Below are positions 29,984 to 38,493 of a DNA stretch of 42,835 nucleotides, piece after piece; within the stretch, counting starts at the first letter, position 1, and each line of letters begins with the position of its first letter. This DNA is from Mangrovactinospora gilvigrisea. GTDB lineage: Bacteria; Actinomycetota; Actinomycetes; Streptomycetales; Streptomycetaceae. The translations under genes were made by a program, and so were the position numbers. The notes under the pieces are model-generated. The model was given only the letters and a program-made list of their open reading frames with translations, searched no databases and was not told the origin of the DNA. The stretch lies in contig NZ_MLCF01000074.1 of NCBI RefSeq assembly GCF_001879105.1, positions 1-42,835 on the forward strand. Reading direction: 5' to 3'.

Positions 29984-30024
29984 CCCCACCCGCCCGCGCG
30001 CCCCGCGCACCAGGGCGGGTGGGG
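29984..30024 (-). terminator. Hairpin between thrC and thrB (partial terminator)
   Basis: CCCCACCCGCCC (29984-29995) pairs perfectly with GGGCGGGTGGGG (30013-30024), with an extra GCGCG/CGCGC stem inside. It sits 60 bases past the thrC stop and 100 bases before thrB, so it may lower read-through into thrB. Confidence 0.6.
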
Positions 30025-30083
30025 TGCCGGGGCGGAGGGGCGGCGAACCCCGCACCGCGTCAGCCGGTCCGCCGGTCCGCCGG

Positions 30084-31145
30084 TCAGCCGAGGCCCAACC
30101 GCTCGGCGGCCGCGTCGGCGTCCACCGGAACCGTGACCGGCTGCGGCGCTCCGGCCACCGCCCAGTCCGGATCCTTCAGCCCGTTCCCGGTCACCGTCAC
30201 CACCACCGTCTGCCCGGCCGCCAACCGGCCGTCCTCCGCCGCCGCCAGCAGCCCCGCGACCCCCGCCGCCGACGCCGGCTCCACGAACACCCCCTCCTGC
30301 GCCGCCAACAGCCGGTACGCCGAGAGGATCTGGCGGTCCGTCACCAGGTCGATGACCCCGCCGGAGGCGTCCCGCGCCTCCACCGCCGACCCCCACGACG
30401 CCGGGTTGCCGATCCGGATCGCCGTGGCGATCGTCTGCGGCTGCTCCACCACCGCGCCGCGCACGATCGGCGCCGCCCCGCTCGCCTGGAACCCCCACAT
30501 CCGCGGCTTGCGCGAGGCCACCCCGTCGGCCGCGTACTCGGCGTACCCCTTCCAGTACGCGGTGATGTTGCCCGCGTTGCCCACCGGCAGCACATGCACG
30601 TCCGGCGCGTCCCCGAGCGCGTCCACCACCTCGAACGCCGCCGTCTTCTGCCCCTCGATGCGCGCCGGGTTCACCGAGTTGACCAGCGCCACCGGGTACT
30701 TCTCCGCCAACCCGCGGGCCAGCTGAAGGCAGTTGTCGAAGTTGCCGTCCACCTGGAGGATCCGCGCGCCGTGCACCAGCGCCTGGCCCATCTTGCCGAG
30801 CGCGATCTTCCCCTGCGGCACCAGCACCGCGCAGACCATCCCGGCCCGCACCGCGTACGCCGCCGCCGACGCGGAGGTGTTCCCCGTCGAGGCGCAGATC
30901 ACCGCCTGCGCCCCCGCAGCCTTCGCCCGGGAGATGGCCATCGTCATCCCGCGGTCCTTGAACGACCCCGTCGGGTTCGCGCCCTCGACCTTGAGGTGGA
31001 CCTCGCAGCCCGTCCGCTCCGACAGCACCCGCGCCCGCACCAGCGGGGTGCCGCCCTCGCCCAGGCTCACCACGGGCGCGCCCGCGTCCACCGGCAGCCG
31101 GTCCCGGTACTCCTCGATGACCCCGCGCCACTGCTTGCTGCTCAT
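30084..31145 (-). CDS. thrC: Threonine synthase
   Basis: This 353-residue PLP enzyme turns O-phosphohomoserine into threonine. The PLP Lys is K63 in [22 protein letters not shown] and [14 protein letters not shown] bind substrate and cofactor phosphate. It belongs to the short class found in actinobacteria. ATG start, 40 bp after hom, so very likely in one transcript with it. Confidence 0.96.
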   Translation of the reverse strand: MSSKQWRGVIEEYRDRLPVDAGAPVVSLGEGGTPLVRARVLSERTGCEVHLKVEGANPTGSFKDRGMTMAISRAKAAGAQAVICASTGNTSASAAAYAVRAGMVCAVLVPQGKIALGKMGQALVHGARILQVDGNFDNCLQLARGLAEKYPVALVNSVNPARIEGQKTAAFEVVDALGDAPDVHVLPVGNAGNITAYWKGYAEYAADGVASRKPRMWGFQASGAAPIVRGAVVEQPQTIATAIRIGNPASWGSAVEARDASGGVIDLVTDRQILSAYRLLAAQEGVFVEPASAAGVAGLLAAAEDGRLAAGQTVVVTVTGNGLKDPDWAVAGAPQPVTVPVDADAAAERLGLG

Positions 31146-31185
31146 CGCCGTTGCTTCCCTGATCTGCTCATGTGGATCCTGCGCG

Positions 31186-32469
31186 TCACTCGACGCGCAT
31201 CAGGCTGGCGACGCCCCGCACGGACGTCAGCCGGCGCAGCGCCTCGACGGTCGCGGACAGGGCCGCGTCCGTCGCGCGGTGGGTCACCACGACGAGCGAC
31301 GCCTCGCCGTCGTGGCCGCGCTGGTTGACCGTGTCCACCGAGACCCCGTGCTCGGCGAAGACGGTCGCCACCTGGGCCAGCACACCCGCCCTGTCCTCCA
31401 CGTCGAGGCTGACGTAGTAGCGGGTGGTGACCGAGCCCATCGGGCTCACCGGCAGCTCGGTGTAGGCCGACTCGCCGGGCCCGCGGCCCCCGTTGACCAG
31501 GTTGCGGCAGACCGCGACGAGGTCGCCCAGCACCGCGGAGGCGGTGGGCGCGCCGCCCGCGCCGGGGCCGTAGAACATCAGCCGTCCGGCGGCGTCGGCC
31601 TCCACGAAGACCGCGTTGTAGGCCTCCCGGACGCCGCCAAGCGGATGGCTGCGCGGGATCATCGCGGGGTGCACGCGGGCGGTGACGGACTCGCCGTCGG
31701 CCGAGCGCTCGCAGATGGCGAGCAGCTTGACCACGCAGCCCATCTTCTTCGCCCCGGCGATGTCCGCGGCGGAGACCTCGGTGATGCCCTCGCGGTACAC
31801 CTCGTCGGCGGTCACCCGGGTGTGGAAGGCGATGCCGGCGAGGATGGCGGCCTTGGCGGCCGCGTCGAAGCCCTCGATGTCGGCCGTCGGGTCGGCCTCG
31901 GCGTAGCCCAGGGCCGTCGCCTCGTCCAGCGCCTCCTGGAAGCCGGCGCCGGTGGAGTCCATCCGGTCGAGGATGAAGTTGGTGGTGCCGTTCATGATGC
32001 CCAGCACCCGGTTGACCTTGTCGCCGGCGAGCGACTCGCGCATCGGGCGGATCAGCGGGATGGCACCGGCGACGGCCGCCTCGTAGTAGAGGTCGGCGCC
32101 GGCCTTGGCGGCGGCCGCGTGCAGGGTGGCGCCGTCCGCGGCGAGCAGCGCCTTGTTGGCGGTGACCACCGAGGCGCCGGCCTCGAAGGCCTTCAGGATG
32201 AGCGTGCGGGACGGCTCGATGCCGCCGATCACCTCGATGACGACGTCGATGTCGGGGCGGGCGGCGAGCTCCTCGGCGTCCGTGGTGAGCAGCTCGGGGG
32301 CGATGCCCGGACGGGGCCGGCCGGGGCGCCGCACCGCCACGCCGGCGAGCTCGACGGGGGCGCCGATGCGCTGCGCGAGGTCGTCCCGTTGCGTCGTCAT
32401 GATGCGCGCGACCTCGGAGCCCACGGTTCCACAGCCCAGCAGCGCCACCTTCAGCGGACGCGTACGCAT
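31186..32469 (-). CDS. hom: Homoserine dehydrogenase
   Basis: This 427-residue enzyme reduces aspartate semialdehyde to homoserine. The Rossmann motif G12-C-G14-T-V-G17 starts it, [18 protein letters not shown] and [12 protein letters not shown] follow, and [22 protein letters not shown] is the substrate signature. The last 80 residues form an ACT domain ([27 protein letters not shown]), the usual site of threonine feedback control. An ATG 3 bases upstream (32472) is equally possible. lysA is 103 bp upstream and thrC 40 bp downstream. Confidence 0.96.
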   Translation of the reverse strand: MRTRPLKVALLGCGTVGSEVARIMTTQRDDLAQRIGAPVELAGVAVRRPGRPRPGIAPELLTTDAEELAARPDIDVVIEVIGGIEPSRTLILKAFEAGASVVTANKALLAADGATLHAAAAKAGADLYYEAAVAGAIPLIRPMRESLAGDKVNRVLGIMNGTTNFILDRMDSTGAGFQEALDEATALGYAEADPTADIEGFDAAAKAAILAGIAFHTRVTADEVYREGITEVSAADIAGAKKMGCVVKLLAICERSADGESVTARVHPAMIPRSHPLGGVREAYNAVFVEADAAGRLMFYGPGAGGAPTASAVLGDLVAVCRNLVNGGRGPGESAYTELPVSPMGSVTTRYYVSLDVEDRAGVLAQVATVFAEHGVSVDTVNQRGHDGEASLVVVTHRATDAALSATVEALRRLTSVRGVASLMRVE

Positions 32470-32572
32470 CATCCGACCTCGCATCTGATCGCGACGGTAT
32501 CTTCGGCTGCCCAGTCTCGCGGACCGGACGCGGAAATCTGCGCCCGGTCCACGATCTGAGATGTGTTTTCCC

Positions 32573-33967
32573 CTACCCGACGTCGAGCCGGAGGAGATCT
32601 TCCTCCGTCTCCCGGCGGACCAGGACGCGCGCCTGCCCGTCCTTGACCGCGACCACCGGCGGGCGCGGCACCTGGTTGTAGTTGCTCGCCATGGAGCGGC
32701 AGTAGGCGCCGGTGGCCGGCACGGCGAGCAGATCGCCGGGGGCCAGGTCGGAGGGGAGGAAGGCGTCGCGCACCACGATGTCGCCGGACTCGCAGTGCTT
32801 GCCGACGACGCGGGCGAGCATCGGCTCGGCCGCCGAGGCGCGGCCCGCGAGCACCACGCTGTAGTCGGCGTCGTAGAGCGCCGTGCGGATGTTGTCGGAC
32901 ATGCCGCCGTCGACGCTGACGTAGGTGCGGATGCCGTCCAGCTGCTTGACGGTGCCGACCTCGTAGAGGGTGAAGGCGGTCGGGCCGACGATCGCCCGGC
33001 CGGGCTCCACCGACAGCCGCGGTACGGCGAGGTTCGCCGCCTCGCACTCCCGGCCGACGATCTCGGCGAGCGCCTTGGCGATCTCGTGCGGCTCGCGGGG
33101 GTCGTCCTCGGGCGTGTAGGCGATGCCGAGGCCGCCGCCGAGGTCGATCTCGGGCAGCTCGACGCCGTGCTCGTCGCGGATGTCGGCGAGCAGGCCGACG
33201 ACCCGGCGGGCGGAGACCTCGAAGCCGGACATGTCGAAGATCTGCGAGCCGATGTGGCTGTGCACGCCGATCAGCTCCAGCGACTCCGGGTGCTTGAGGA
33301 CGGCGCGCACCGCCTCGGCGGCGTCCCCGCCGGTGAGCGAGAACCCGAACTTCTGGTCCTCGTGGGCGGTGGCGATGAACTCGTGGGTGTGGGCCTCGAC
33401 GCCGACCGTGGCGCGGATCTGCACCTTCTGCCGCACCCCGTGCTCGGCGGCGATCCCGGCGAGCCGCTCGATCTCCTGGAAGGAGTCGACGACGATCCGG
33501 CCGACACCGGAGGTGACGGCCTTGGCCAGCTCGGCACGCGACTTGTTGTTGCCGTGCATGGCGATCCGCGCCGCCGGCATGCCGCCGGAGAGCGCGGTGG
33601 CCAGCTCGCCGCCGGAGCAGACGTCGAGGTTGAGGCCCTCCTCGGTGAGCCAGCGGACGACCGCGCGGCACAGGAAGGCCTTGCCGGCGTAGAAGACGTC
33701 GGCGCCGGGGCCGAAGGCGGTGCGCCAGGCGCGGCAGCGGGCCCGGAAGTCCTCCTCGTCGAGGAGGTAGGCGGGGGTGCCGTACTCGTCGGCGAGGGTG
33801 CGGACGTCCAGCCCGCCGACGGCGAGGGCGCCGTCCGCGGTGCGGGTGGCGGTGCGCGACCAGACGCGGGCGTCGAGCGCGTTGAGGTCCGCGGGCGGGG
33901 TGGTGGCGTGCGCCTCGGGAAGGACGTCGCCGTGGCGGGGCCCGGCGGGGTGGGCGGAGCGGCTCAA
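32573..33967 (-). CDS. lysA: Diaminopimelate decarboxylase
   Basis: This 464-residue PLP enzyme makes L-lysine from meso-diaminopimelate. The PLP Lys is K96 in [32 protein letters not shown] and the catalytic CESGD at the C-terminal side are intact. The start here is TTG (33967) with GGAGA 8 bases upstream, giving the usual [20 protein letters not shown] beginning. It follows argS by 102 bp. Confidence 0.95.
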   Translation of the reverse strand: MSRSAHPAGPRHGDVLPEAHATTPPADLNALDARVWSRTATRTADGALAVGGLDVRTLADEYGTPAYLLDEEDFRARCRAWRTAFGPGADVFYAGKAFLCRAVVRWLTEEGLNLDVCSGGELATALSGGMPAARIAMHGNNKSRAELAKAVTSGVGRIVVDSFQEIERLAGIAAEHGVRQKVQIRATVGVEAHTHEFIATAHEDQKFGFSLTGGDAAEAVRAVLKHPESLELIGVHSHIGSQIFDMSGFEVSARRVVGLLADIRDEHGVELPEIDLGGGLGIAYTPEDDPREPHEIAKALAEIVGRECEAANLAVPRLSVEPGRAIVGPTAFTLYEVGTVKQLDGIRTYVSVDGGMSDNIRTALYDADYSVVLAGRASAAEPMLARVVGKHCESGDIVVRDAFLPSDLAPGDLLAVPATGAYCRSMASNYNQVPRPPVVAVKDGQARVLVRRETEEDLLRLDVG

Positions 33968-34069
33968 CTCGGTTCTCCAAAGCTTTCCGGGCAGGCCCGG
34001 GGACGCGGGGCGCGCACGCCGCTGTGCGCGCCTCGTCCGTCTCCCTCTGTGGGCCTTGAACTCTGAGCG

Positions 34070-35731
34070 CTACATGCGCTCGGGGGCAGAGACGCCCAGG
34101 AGGGCCAGACCGTTGGCGATGACGGTGCGCGTCGCCTCGGCCAGCCACAAACGGGCGCGGTTGAGGTCGGTCGGCTCCTCATCGCCCATCGGCAGGATCC
34201 GGCAGCTGTCGTAGAACCGGTGGTACGTACCGGCCAGCTGCTCCAGGTAGCGCGCGACGCGGTGCGGCTCGCGCAGCTCGGCGGCGGTGGCGAGGATCCG
34301 GGGGAACTCGCCGAGCGCGCCGAGCAGGTCGGACTCCTGCGGGGCGGTGAGGAGCCCGGGTTTGAAGTCCTCGGCCGCGCCCTTGTCGAAGCCGCGGTCG
34401 GCGGCCTGCCGCAGCACCCCGCACATCCGGGTGTGCGCGTACTGCACGTAGTACACGGGGTTGTCGTTCGAGGTGCTGGTGAGCACGTCGATGTCGAGGG
34501 TGAGCGTGGAGTCGGTGTTGGAGCGGGCCAGGCTGTAGCGGGCCGCGTCCACGCCGATCCAGTCGATCACGTCGTCGATGGTGATGATGTTGCCGGCCCG
34601 CTTGGAGAGCCGGACCTCCTGGCCGTCGCGGAGCATCTTCACGAACTGGCCGATGAGGATCTCGATGTTGCGGTTCGGGTCGTCGCCGGCGGCCGCGGCG
34701 ATCGCGCGGAGCCGGTTGACGTAGCCGTGGTGGTCGGCGCCGAGCATGTAGACGGCGACCTCGCTGCCGCGGTCCCGCTTGTCGAGGTAGTAGGCCGCGT
34801 CGGAGGCGAAGTAGGTGGTCTCGCCGTCCGCCTTGATCAGGACGCGGTCCTTGTCGTCGGTGAAGTCCGTCGTCCGCAGCCACACCGCCCCGTCCTTCTC
34901 GAAGACGTGGCCCTGCTCGCGCAGCCGGTCGACGGCCTTGCCGACGGCGCCCGAGTCGTGCAGCGACTTCTCGGAGAACCAGACGTCGTAGTGGACGCCG
35001 AACTCGTCCATGGAGCGCTGGATCTCGGCGACCATCAGCTCCAGGCCGCGCTCCTTGAAGCGGGCCAGCTGCTCGTCGTCGGGGAGCTCGAGGACGCCCG
35101 GCTCCTCGTCGGTGATCTTCTTGGCGATGTCGCCGATGTAGTCGCCGACGTAGCCGTCCTCGGGCACCGGCCGGCCGTTCGCGGCGGCCTGGAGCGAGGC
35201 GCCGAACTTGGTGATCTGCACCCCGGCGTCGTTGATGTAGTACTCGGTGGTGACGTCGGCGCCGCAGGCCTTGAGGATCCGGGCGAGCGAGTCGCCGACG
35301 GCGGCCCAGCGGACGCCGCCGATGTGGATCGGGCCGGTGGGGTTGGCCGAGACGAACTCCAGGTTGATCCGGAGCCCCTCGTGCGTGTCGTTGGTGCCGT
35401 AGGCGGCCCCGAGCTCCACGATCTTCAGCGCGAGCTCGCCCTGGGAGGCGGCGTCCAGGGTGATGTTGAGGAAGCCCGGCCCGGCGATGTCGACCTTCGC
35501 GACACCCGGCGCGGCGGCGAGGCGCTCCGCGATCACCTGCGCGACCTCGCGCGGCGGCCTGCCGGCCGGCTTGGCGAGGCGGAGCGCGACGTTGGTGGCG
35601 TAGTCGCCGTGGACCTTGTTCTTCGGTCGCTCCACCGTGACCTCGTCGGGCACGGGCGCGGAGAAGTCGCCGGCCTCGACGGAGTCGCGGACGGCGGTGA
35701 GGACGGCCTGGGAGAGCTCTGCGGGTGTCAC
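34070..35731 (-). CDS. argS: Arginyl-tRNA synthetase
   Basis: This 553-residue class I synthetase has the HIGH-type motif SANPTGPIHIGGVRWAAVGD and the KMSKS-type RLSKRAGN. The N-terminal tRNA-recognition domain contains VERPKNKVHGDYATNVALRLAK, and the C-terminal anticodon domain ends AERM. The start is GTG 35731, which overlaps the stop of the upstream receiver-domain gene as GTGA, so argS is translationally coupled to it. A tRNA-Arg gene lies 580 bp further upstream on the other strand. Confidence 0.96.
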   Translation of the reverse strand: MTPAELSQAVLTAVRDSVEAGDFSAPVPDEVTVERPKNKVHGDYATNVALRLAKPAGRPPREVAQVIAERLAAAPGVAKVDIAGPGFLNITLDAASQGELALKIVELGAAYGTNDTHEGLRINLEFVSANPTGPIHIGGVRWAAVGDSLARILKACGADVTTEYYINDAGVQITKFGASLQAAANGRPVPEDGYVGDYIGDIAKKITDEEPGVLELPDDEQLARFKERGLELMVAEIQRSMDEFGVHYDVWFSEKSLHDSGAVGKAVDRLREQGHVFEKDGAVWLRTTDFTDDKDRVLIKADGETTYFASDAAYYLDKRDRGSEVAVYMLGADHHGYVNRLRAIAAAAGDDPNRNIEILIGQFVKMLRDGQEVRLSKRAGNIITIDDVIDWIGVDAARYSLARSNTDSTLTLDIDVLTSTSNDNPVYYVQYAHTRMCGVLRQAADRGFDKGAAEDFKPGLLTAPQESDLLGALGEFPRILATAAELREPHRVARYLEQLAGTYHRFYDSCRILPMGDEEPTDLNRARLWLAEATRTVIANGLALLGVSAPERM

Positions 35732-36150
35732 GGTGCAAGGGTAGGGGAGAAAACGCCGTCGCCCGGAATCGGGGCCCGCGCGGCACTGCGCAGCGTCCGC
35801 ACCAGGCGCACCAGAGCGGCGGGGTCGAACGGCTTCGCCAGCCATCCGTCGACCGGGGCCCGCGTGTCGCCGCCGGCGGTGATCAGCGCCAGCGGGATGC
35901 CGCGGGTGCGCGGGTCGGCGCGCAGCGCCTCGGCGGTGGCCGCGCCGCCCAGCCGCGGCATCTCCGCATCCAGCGTGACCACGTGCGGACGCACCCGGTG
36001 GACCACCTCCAGGCACTCCGCCCCGTCGCGCGCGGTGGCCACCCGGAACCCGTCCAGCTCCAGGTTGACGCGGATCAGATCCCGCGCCGCGGGATCGTCG
36101 TCCACGACGAGCACCCACCCGCTCCCGTCGCCGCGCCGCTCGTCCACCAC
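35728..36150 (-). CDS. Single-domain response regulator (CheY-like receiver)
   Basis: This 140-residue protein is a lone receiver domain. The acidic pocket D17-D18-D19 (WVLVVDDDP), phosphoacceptor D61 (LDAEMP), T91 (LITAG) and K106 (LAKPFDP) are all present, so it should be phosphorylatable. There is no output domain, only a short Pro-rich tail. Its stop overlaps the argS start as GTGA. A sensor kinase is not encoded nearby. Why it is coupled to argS is unknown; it could be simple co-expression. Confidence 0.9.
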   Translation of the reverse strand: MVDERRGDGSGWVLVVDDDPAARDLIRVNLELDGFRVATARDGAECLEVVHRVRPHVVTLDAEMPRLGGAATAEALRADPRTRGIPLALITAGGDTRAPVDGWLAKPFDPAALVRLVRTLRSAARAPIPGDGVFSPTLAP

Positions 36151-36254
36151 CCTCCGAGCGTAGGCGCCCCGATGCCGGTCTGTACCGGATTCTCCGACTT
36201 CCCCCCGATCCCCGCGCCGCCGCCCGCGGCCCCGCCCGCGCCGCCGATAACCCG

Positions 36255-36285
36255 TTCACGACCACACCCGCGGGGATGCTAATGT
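36255..36285 (+). promoter_or_regulatory. Candidate tRNA-Arg promoter
   Basis: TTCACG (36255-36260) and TAATGT (36280-36285) are 19 bases apart, ending 26 bases before the mature tRNA. The -10 match is good and the -35 is weak. Confidence 0.4.
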
Positions 36286-36311
36286 TCTGTCCGTCGCCAC
36301 AAGCGACCCCC

Positions 36312-36383
36312 GCCCCCGTAGCTCAGGGGATAGAGCAACGGCCTCCGGAGCCGTGTGCGTAGGTTCGAATCCTACCGGGGGCA
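36312..36383 (+). tRNA. tRNA-Arg (anticodon CCG)
   Basis: The 72-base sequence folds into a full cloverleaf: acceptor stem GCCCCCG/CGGGGGC with discriminator A, D-arm GCTC/GAGC, anticodon arm ACGGC/GCCGT around CTCCGGA (anticodon CCG, reading CGG), and T-arm GTAGG TTCGAAT CCTAC. CCA is not encoded. Its 3' end is the start of the direct repeat that bounds the downstream islet. Confidence 0.96.
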
Positions 36384-36437
36384 CTCCTGAGGGAGTGTCA
36401 TCAAGCCCCGTGACCAGTCGTTCTGACGGTCGCGGGG
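36375..36437. repeat. Direct repeat copy 1 (att-like, overlaps tRNA-Arg 3' end)
   Basis: Begins CCGGGGGCA, the last nine bases of the tRNA, and extends through TCCTGAGGGAGTGTCATC and the tRNA terminator to GCGGGG. It matches copy 2 (39692-39754) at 57 of 63 positions without gaps. Confidence 0.9.
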
Positions 36438-36442
36438 TTTTT
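36406..36442 (+). terminator. Intrinsic terminator of tRNA-Arg
   Basis: CCCCGTGACC (36406-36415) pairs with GGTCGCGGGG (36428-36437) with one G-T pair, and GTC/GAC pair inside. TTTTT follows directly, a textbook intrinsic terminator and rare in this GC-rich window. Confidence 0.85.
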
Positions 36443-36586
36443 CGTTGTGCGCTTGGCGGCAGCCGGGCGCTGCCGCATGCACCTTAAGGTCACTGATCAC
36501 GTCATGCCGGCGCAATGATCTTGGAGACGACTTCCGCAGCTCAGGAAGTACTTCCGTTAGGCGCCCTGTAGCTTCAGCTCACCGTG

Positions 36587-37351
36587 CTAGCCAACCCACA
36601 CGCTGTAGACGGCGCGGACCGCGTGATGCAGGGCGGGGATCCCGGTCCACTGCTCGCGGTAGCTCATTCCCGTCGGGAGACTGTCCGGCGCGTTGTCCGA
36701 CGTGCCCGTATCGCCGCCGACGACGTGACCGGCCGAGTCGTAGAGCACGACCTGCTGCGTGACACCTCCATCGACCTCACGGCTGATGTCGTTCGTGACC
36801 TTGGCCGTCAGGTCGTAGGAGTACGGGGCGTTGGTGTTCGTGTCCTCACTCCCCAAGGCCAGCGTGATCTCACTGGTTCTGAGCATCGGCATTTCGACGG
36901 CACCAGCCTGACCGAAAGCGTTGTGCGCCTCACTCACGTCGATCTTGACAGGCGTACCGGTGAGGTTCGTATCTGATGGTGGTCCTCCCAGGTAGCCGAA
37001 GTAGTCGAAGTTGCTCTGCCCGGGGACGTTCGGGAGGGTTACCTGACTTGAGCCGACGATGGCGCGGGAGGCATCCAGTGCCCGGACATTCAGCGCGACG
37101 GAAGCCAGCGTCGGCGCGCGATTGTCGACCCTGGCGACATACCAGACCTGCGCATCACCGAACGACTTGCCGACGTGGCTCCACACGAGTCGAACGGTCG
37201 CATGCGCAGCCTTGGGGGCCTGGGACGGTCGGCTGCTGGTGGTGCTGGCTCCGCTCTTCCCGCTCGCCTTGTGATTGGCGTTGTCAGAACAGCCACACAG
37301 CCCTAACGCGACAAGAAGCAGCGTGAATGCCAGGACAGAGGCCCGCTTCAT
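36587..37351 (-). CDS. Putative secreted lipoprotein of unknown function (islet cargo)
   Basis: This 254-residue protein begins with a lipoprotein signal: MKRASVLAFTLLLVALG then L18-C-G-C21, with C21 the likely lipidated residue. A Ser/Lys/Ala-rich linker (residues 30-50) leads to a beta-rich domain starting near VRLVWSHVG. That domain has DFYFGYLGG-like and LALGSEDTNTN segments and ends in SVWVG; it resembles FxLYD/DUF4352-type surface domains, but no family can be named. The ATG at 37351 follows GAGAGGGG by 8 bases. Its codon use is visibly less GC-biased than its neighbours', which fits acquisition. It lies between the tRNA-side repeat and the integrase remnant. Confidence 0.8.
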   Translation of the reverse strand: MKRASVLAFTLLLVALGLCGCSDNANHKASGKSGASTTSSRPSQAPKAAHATVRLVWSHVGKSFGDAQVWYVARVDNRAPTLASVALNVRALDASRAIVGSSQVTLPNVPGQSNFDYFGYLGGPPSDTNLTGTPVKIDVSEAHNAFGQAGAVEMPMLRTSEITLALGSEDTNTNAPYSYDLTAKVTNDISREVDGGVTQQVVLYDSAGHVVGGDTGTSDNAPDSLPTGMSYREQWTGIPALHHAVRAVYSVWVG

Positions 37352-37524
37352 CGAAACCACCCCTCTCCGCCACCTTTTAGCGCATCTTCAAGGGCGACTC
37401 AATTCGGTCGGCACAGTACCCCTGGTCACGGTGCTGGTCACGGGACCAAACGGTCCAGCCGTGGTTCCCGCTCGCTACTCGATCTCCGCGCATCCCCACC
37501 GAGTGCCGGAACTCCATCGGACAC

Positions 37525-37556
37525 CAAAGGGACCCAGCGTCAGCCGGGGCCCTTTG
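37525..37556. terminator. Terminator hairpin between the integrase remnant and the lipoprotein gene
   Basis: CAAAGGG (37525-37531) with CCC inside pairs with GGG and CCCTTTG (37550-37556). On the minus strand it lies 19 bases past the integrase-fragment stop and likely ends that transcript; the TTTG end gives partial T-richness on both strands. Confidence 0.65.
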
Positions 37557-37574
37557 TCTGGTCTACGTGATGCG

Positions 37575-37724
37575 TCAGCCTCCCGTTTCCACCTCAATCT
37601 CCATGTCCTGCGTCTCCTCGCCGAGGCCGCGCTCGATCCGCTTGTTCATCTCGTCTTCCTGGCCGTCGATGCACTTGGCGTAGATCATCAGCAGCACGTC
37701 TACCGAGTGACCCGCGCGCCGACG
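37575..37724 (-). pseudogene. C-terminal remnant of a tyrosine recombinase (integrase)
   Basis: A 49-residue frame reads RRRAGHSVDVLLMIYAKCID and continues GQEDEMNKRIERGLGEETQ to a TGA. This is the tail of actinobacterial phage/AICE-type integrases: the GHS block, the Y (MIYAKC) that attacks DNA, and the DGQE...NKRIE ending. No start codon or the earlier catalytic Arg/His boxes precede it. Upstream, the same bases code for the end of the small gene 37700-37969 in another frame, so the integrase is cut at about 37724. It is the main evidence that the region was once an integrating element. Confidence 0.75.
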
Positions 37725-37969
37725 AGGAGTTCGACCAGCCTGTCCGCCGCGTCGGCCGAGACCATGCCGAGGCGGACCATGCCGTCCCCGTGGACGCTGA
37801 CGTCCGCCTTGAGCCCGGCGAAGTCCGCGGCCAGGCCGGCGGCGTCGAGCTGGACGGCGAGCATCTTCGTCGCCCTGTCGGCATGGCCCCAGCCGCGGAC
37901 GTAGGAGACCCCGTCCTCCAGGATCTCGACACTCGGGGCGCAAACGGTCCGCTCGGCGTAGGCGCGCAT
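37700..37969 (-). CDS. Small hypothetical protein, paralogue of its upstream neighbour
   Basis: This 89-residue soluble protein (MRAYAERTVCAPSVEILEDG start) shares an ungapped 51-residue stretch with the next gene, 20 identities by my count, centred on LxAAGLAxDFxxLxAD and GxGxVxxG. No known family recognised. Its C-terminus stops where the integrase fragment begins, so the original end may be lost. It lies 25 bp downstream of its paralogue, in one transcript. Confidence 0.65.
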   Translation of the reverse strand: MRAYAERTVCAPSVEILEDGVSYVRGWGHADRATKMLAVQLDAAGLAADFAGLKADVSVHGDGMVRLGMVSADAADRLVELLVGARVTR

Positions 37970-37994
37970 GGTCTTCCCCGTCTCGCTCTCTTGA

Positions 37995-38288
37995 TCAGTC
38001 GTTGTCGGTGGGGGTCGACTCGCCGGAGACCTCTCCGACGCTCAGCCCGAGTTGAAGGAGGGAGGCGATCCGCTCCCCCGCCTCCGGAGTGGTCCTGCCG
38101 ACCTCCACGATCCCGTGGCCGAAGGCGTTCAGGTCGGCGCGCAGGAACGGGAAGTCGTCCGCCAGACCCGCGGCGATCAGCGCGTCCCGGAGGTGGGCCG
38201 TCGAGTCCCGGGCCGCGTACCACTGGTCCGAGCTGATCGGAGACCAGGCCGCCGCGTCATCGGTGCAGGCGTTGAGGTCGCGCCTCAC
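37995..38288 (-). CDS. Small hypothetical protein, first of a paralogous pair
   Basis: This 97-residue acidic protein (MRRDLNACTDDAAAW start, STPTDND end) contains the same core as the downstream gene: LIAAGLADDFPFLRADLNAFGHGIVEVG. The start is a GTG that overlaps the stop of the upstream 59-residue ORF as GTGA. Function unknown. Duplication followed by divergence within a small element suggests proteins that work as a pair or heterodimer, which is only inference. Confidence 0.65.
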   Translation of the reverse strand: MRRDLNACTDDAAAWSPISSDQWYAARDSTAHLRDALIAAGLADDFPFLRADLNAFGHGIVEVGRTTPEAGERIASLLQLGLSVGEVSGESTPTDND

Positions 38289-38464
38289 GACGACTCACCG
38301 GTCCCAGGCATCGGACCGAGGTAGGGCTCGCCGGTCTCGTACGAGTAGTAGACGGTCTCGCCCTCGCCCAGGCCGCCGACCTTCGCCGCGTTGGCGTACA
38401 TCTCGCCGTACTGGTCGACCGCCGCCGACCACTGGATCGAGCGGGTCGCCCACGCGATCGCCAC
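38285..38464 (-). CDS. 59-residue hypothetical protein
   Basis: GTG 38464 to TGA 38285 encodes a Tyr-rich peptide (QYGEMYANAAK, then GETVYYSYETGEPYLGPMPG). Support is indirect: no stop interrupts it, codon third positions are G/C rich, and its stop overlaps the next start as GTGA. There is no good ribosome-binding site at the GTG, so the true start could differ. It lies 29 bp after the PIN-like gene. No family recognised. Confidence 0.5.
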   Translation of the reverse strand: MAIAWATRSIQWSAAVDQYGEMYANAAKVGGLGEGETVYYSYETGEPYLGPMPGTGESS

Positions 38465-38493
38465 GGTACCGGGCTGACAGTCGCGCGTCGCAC

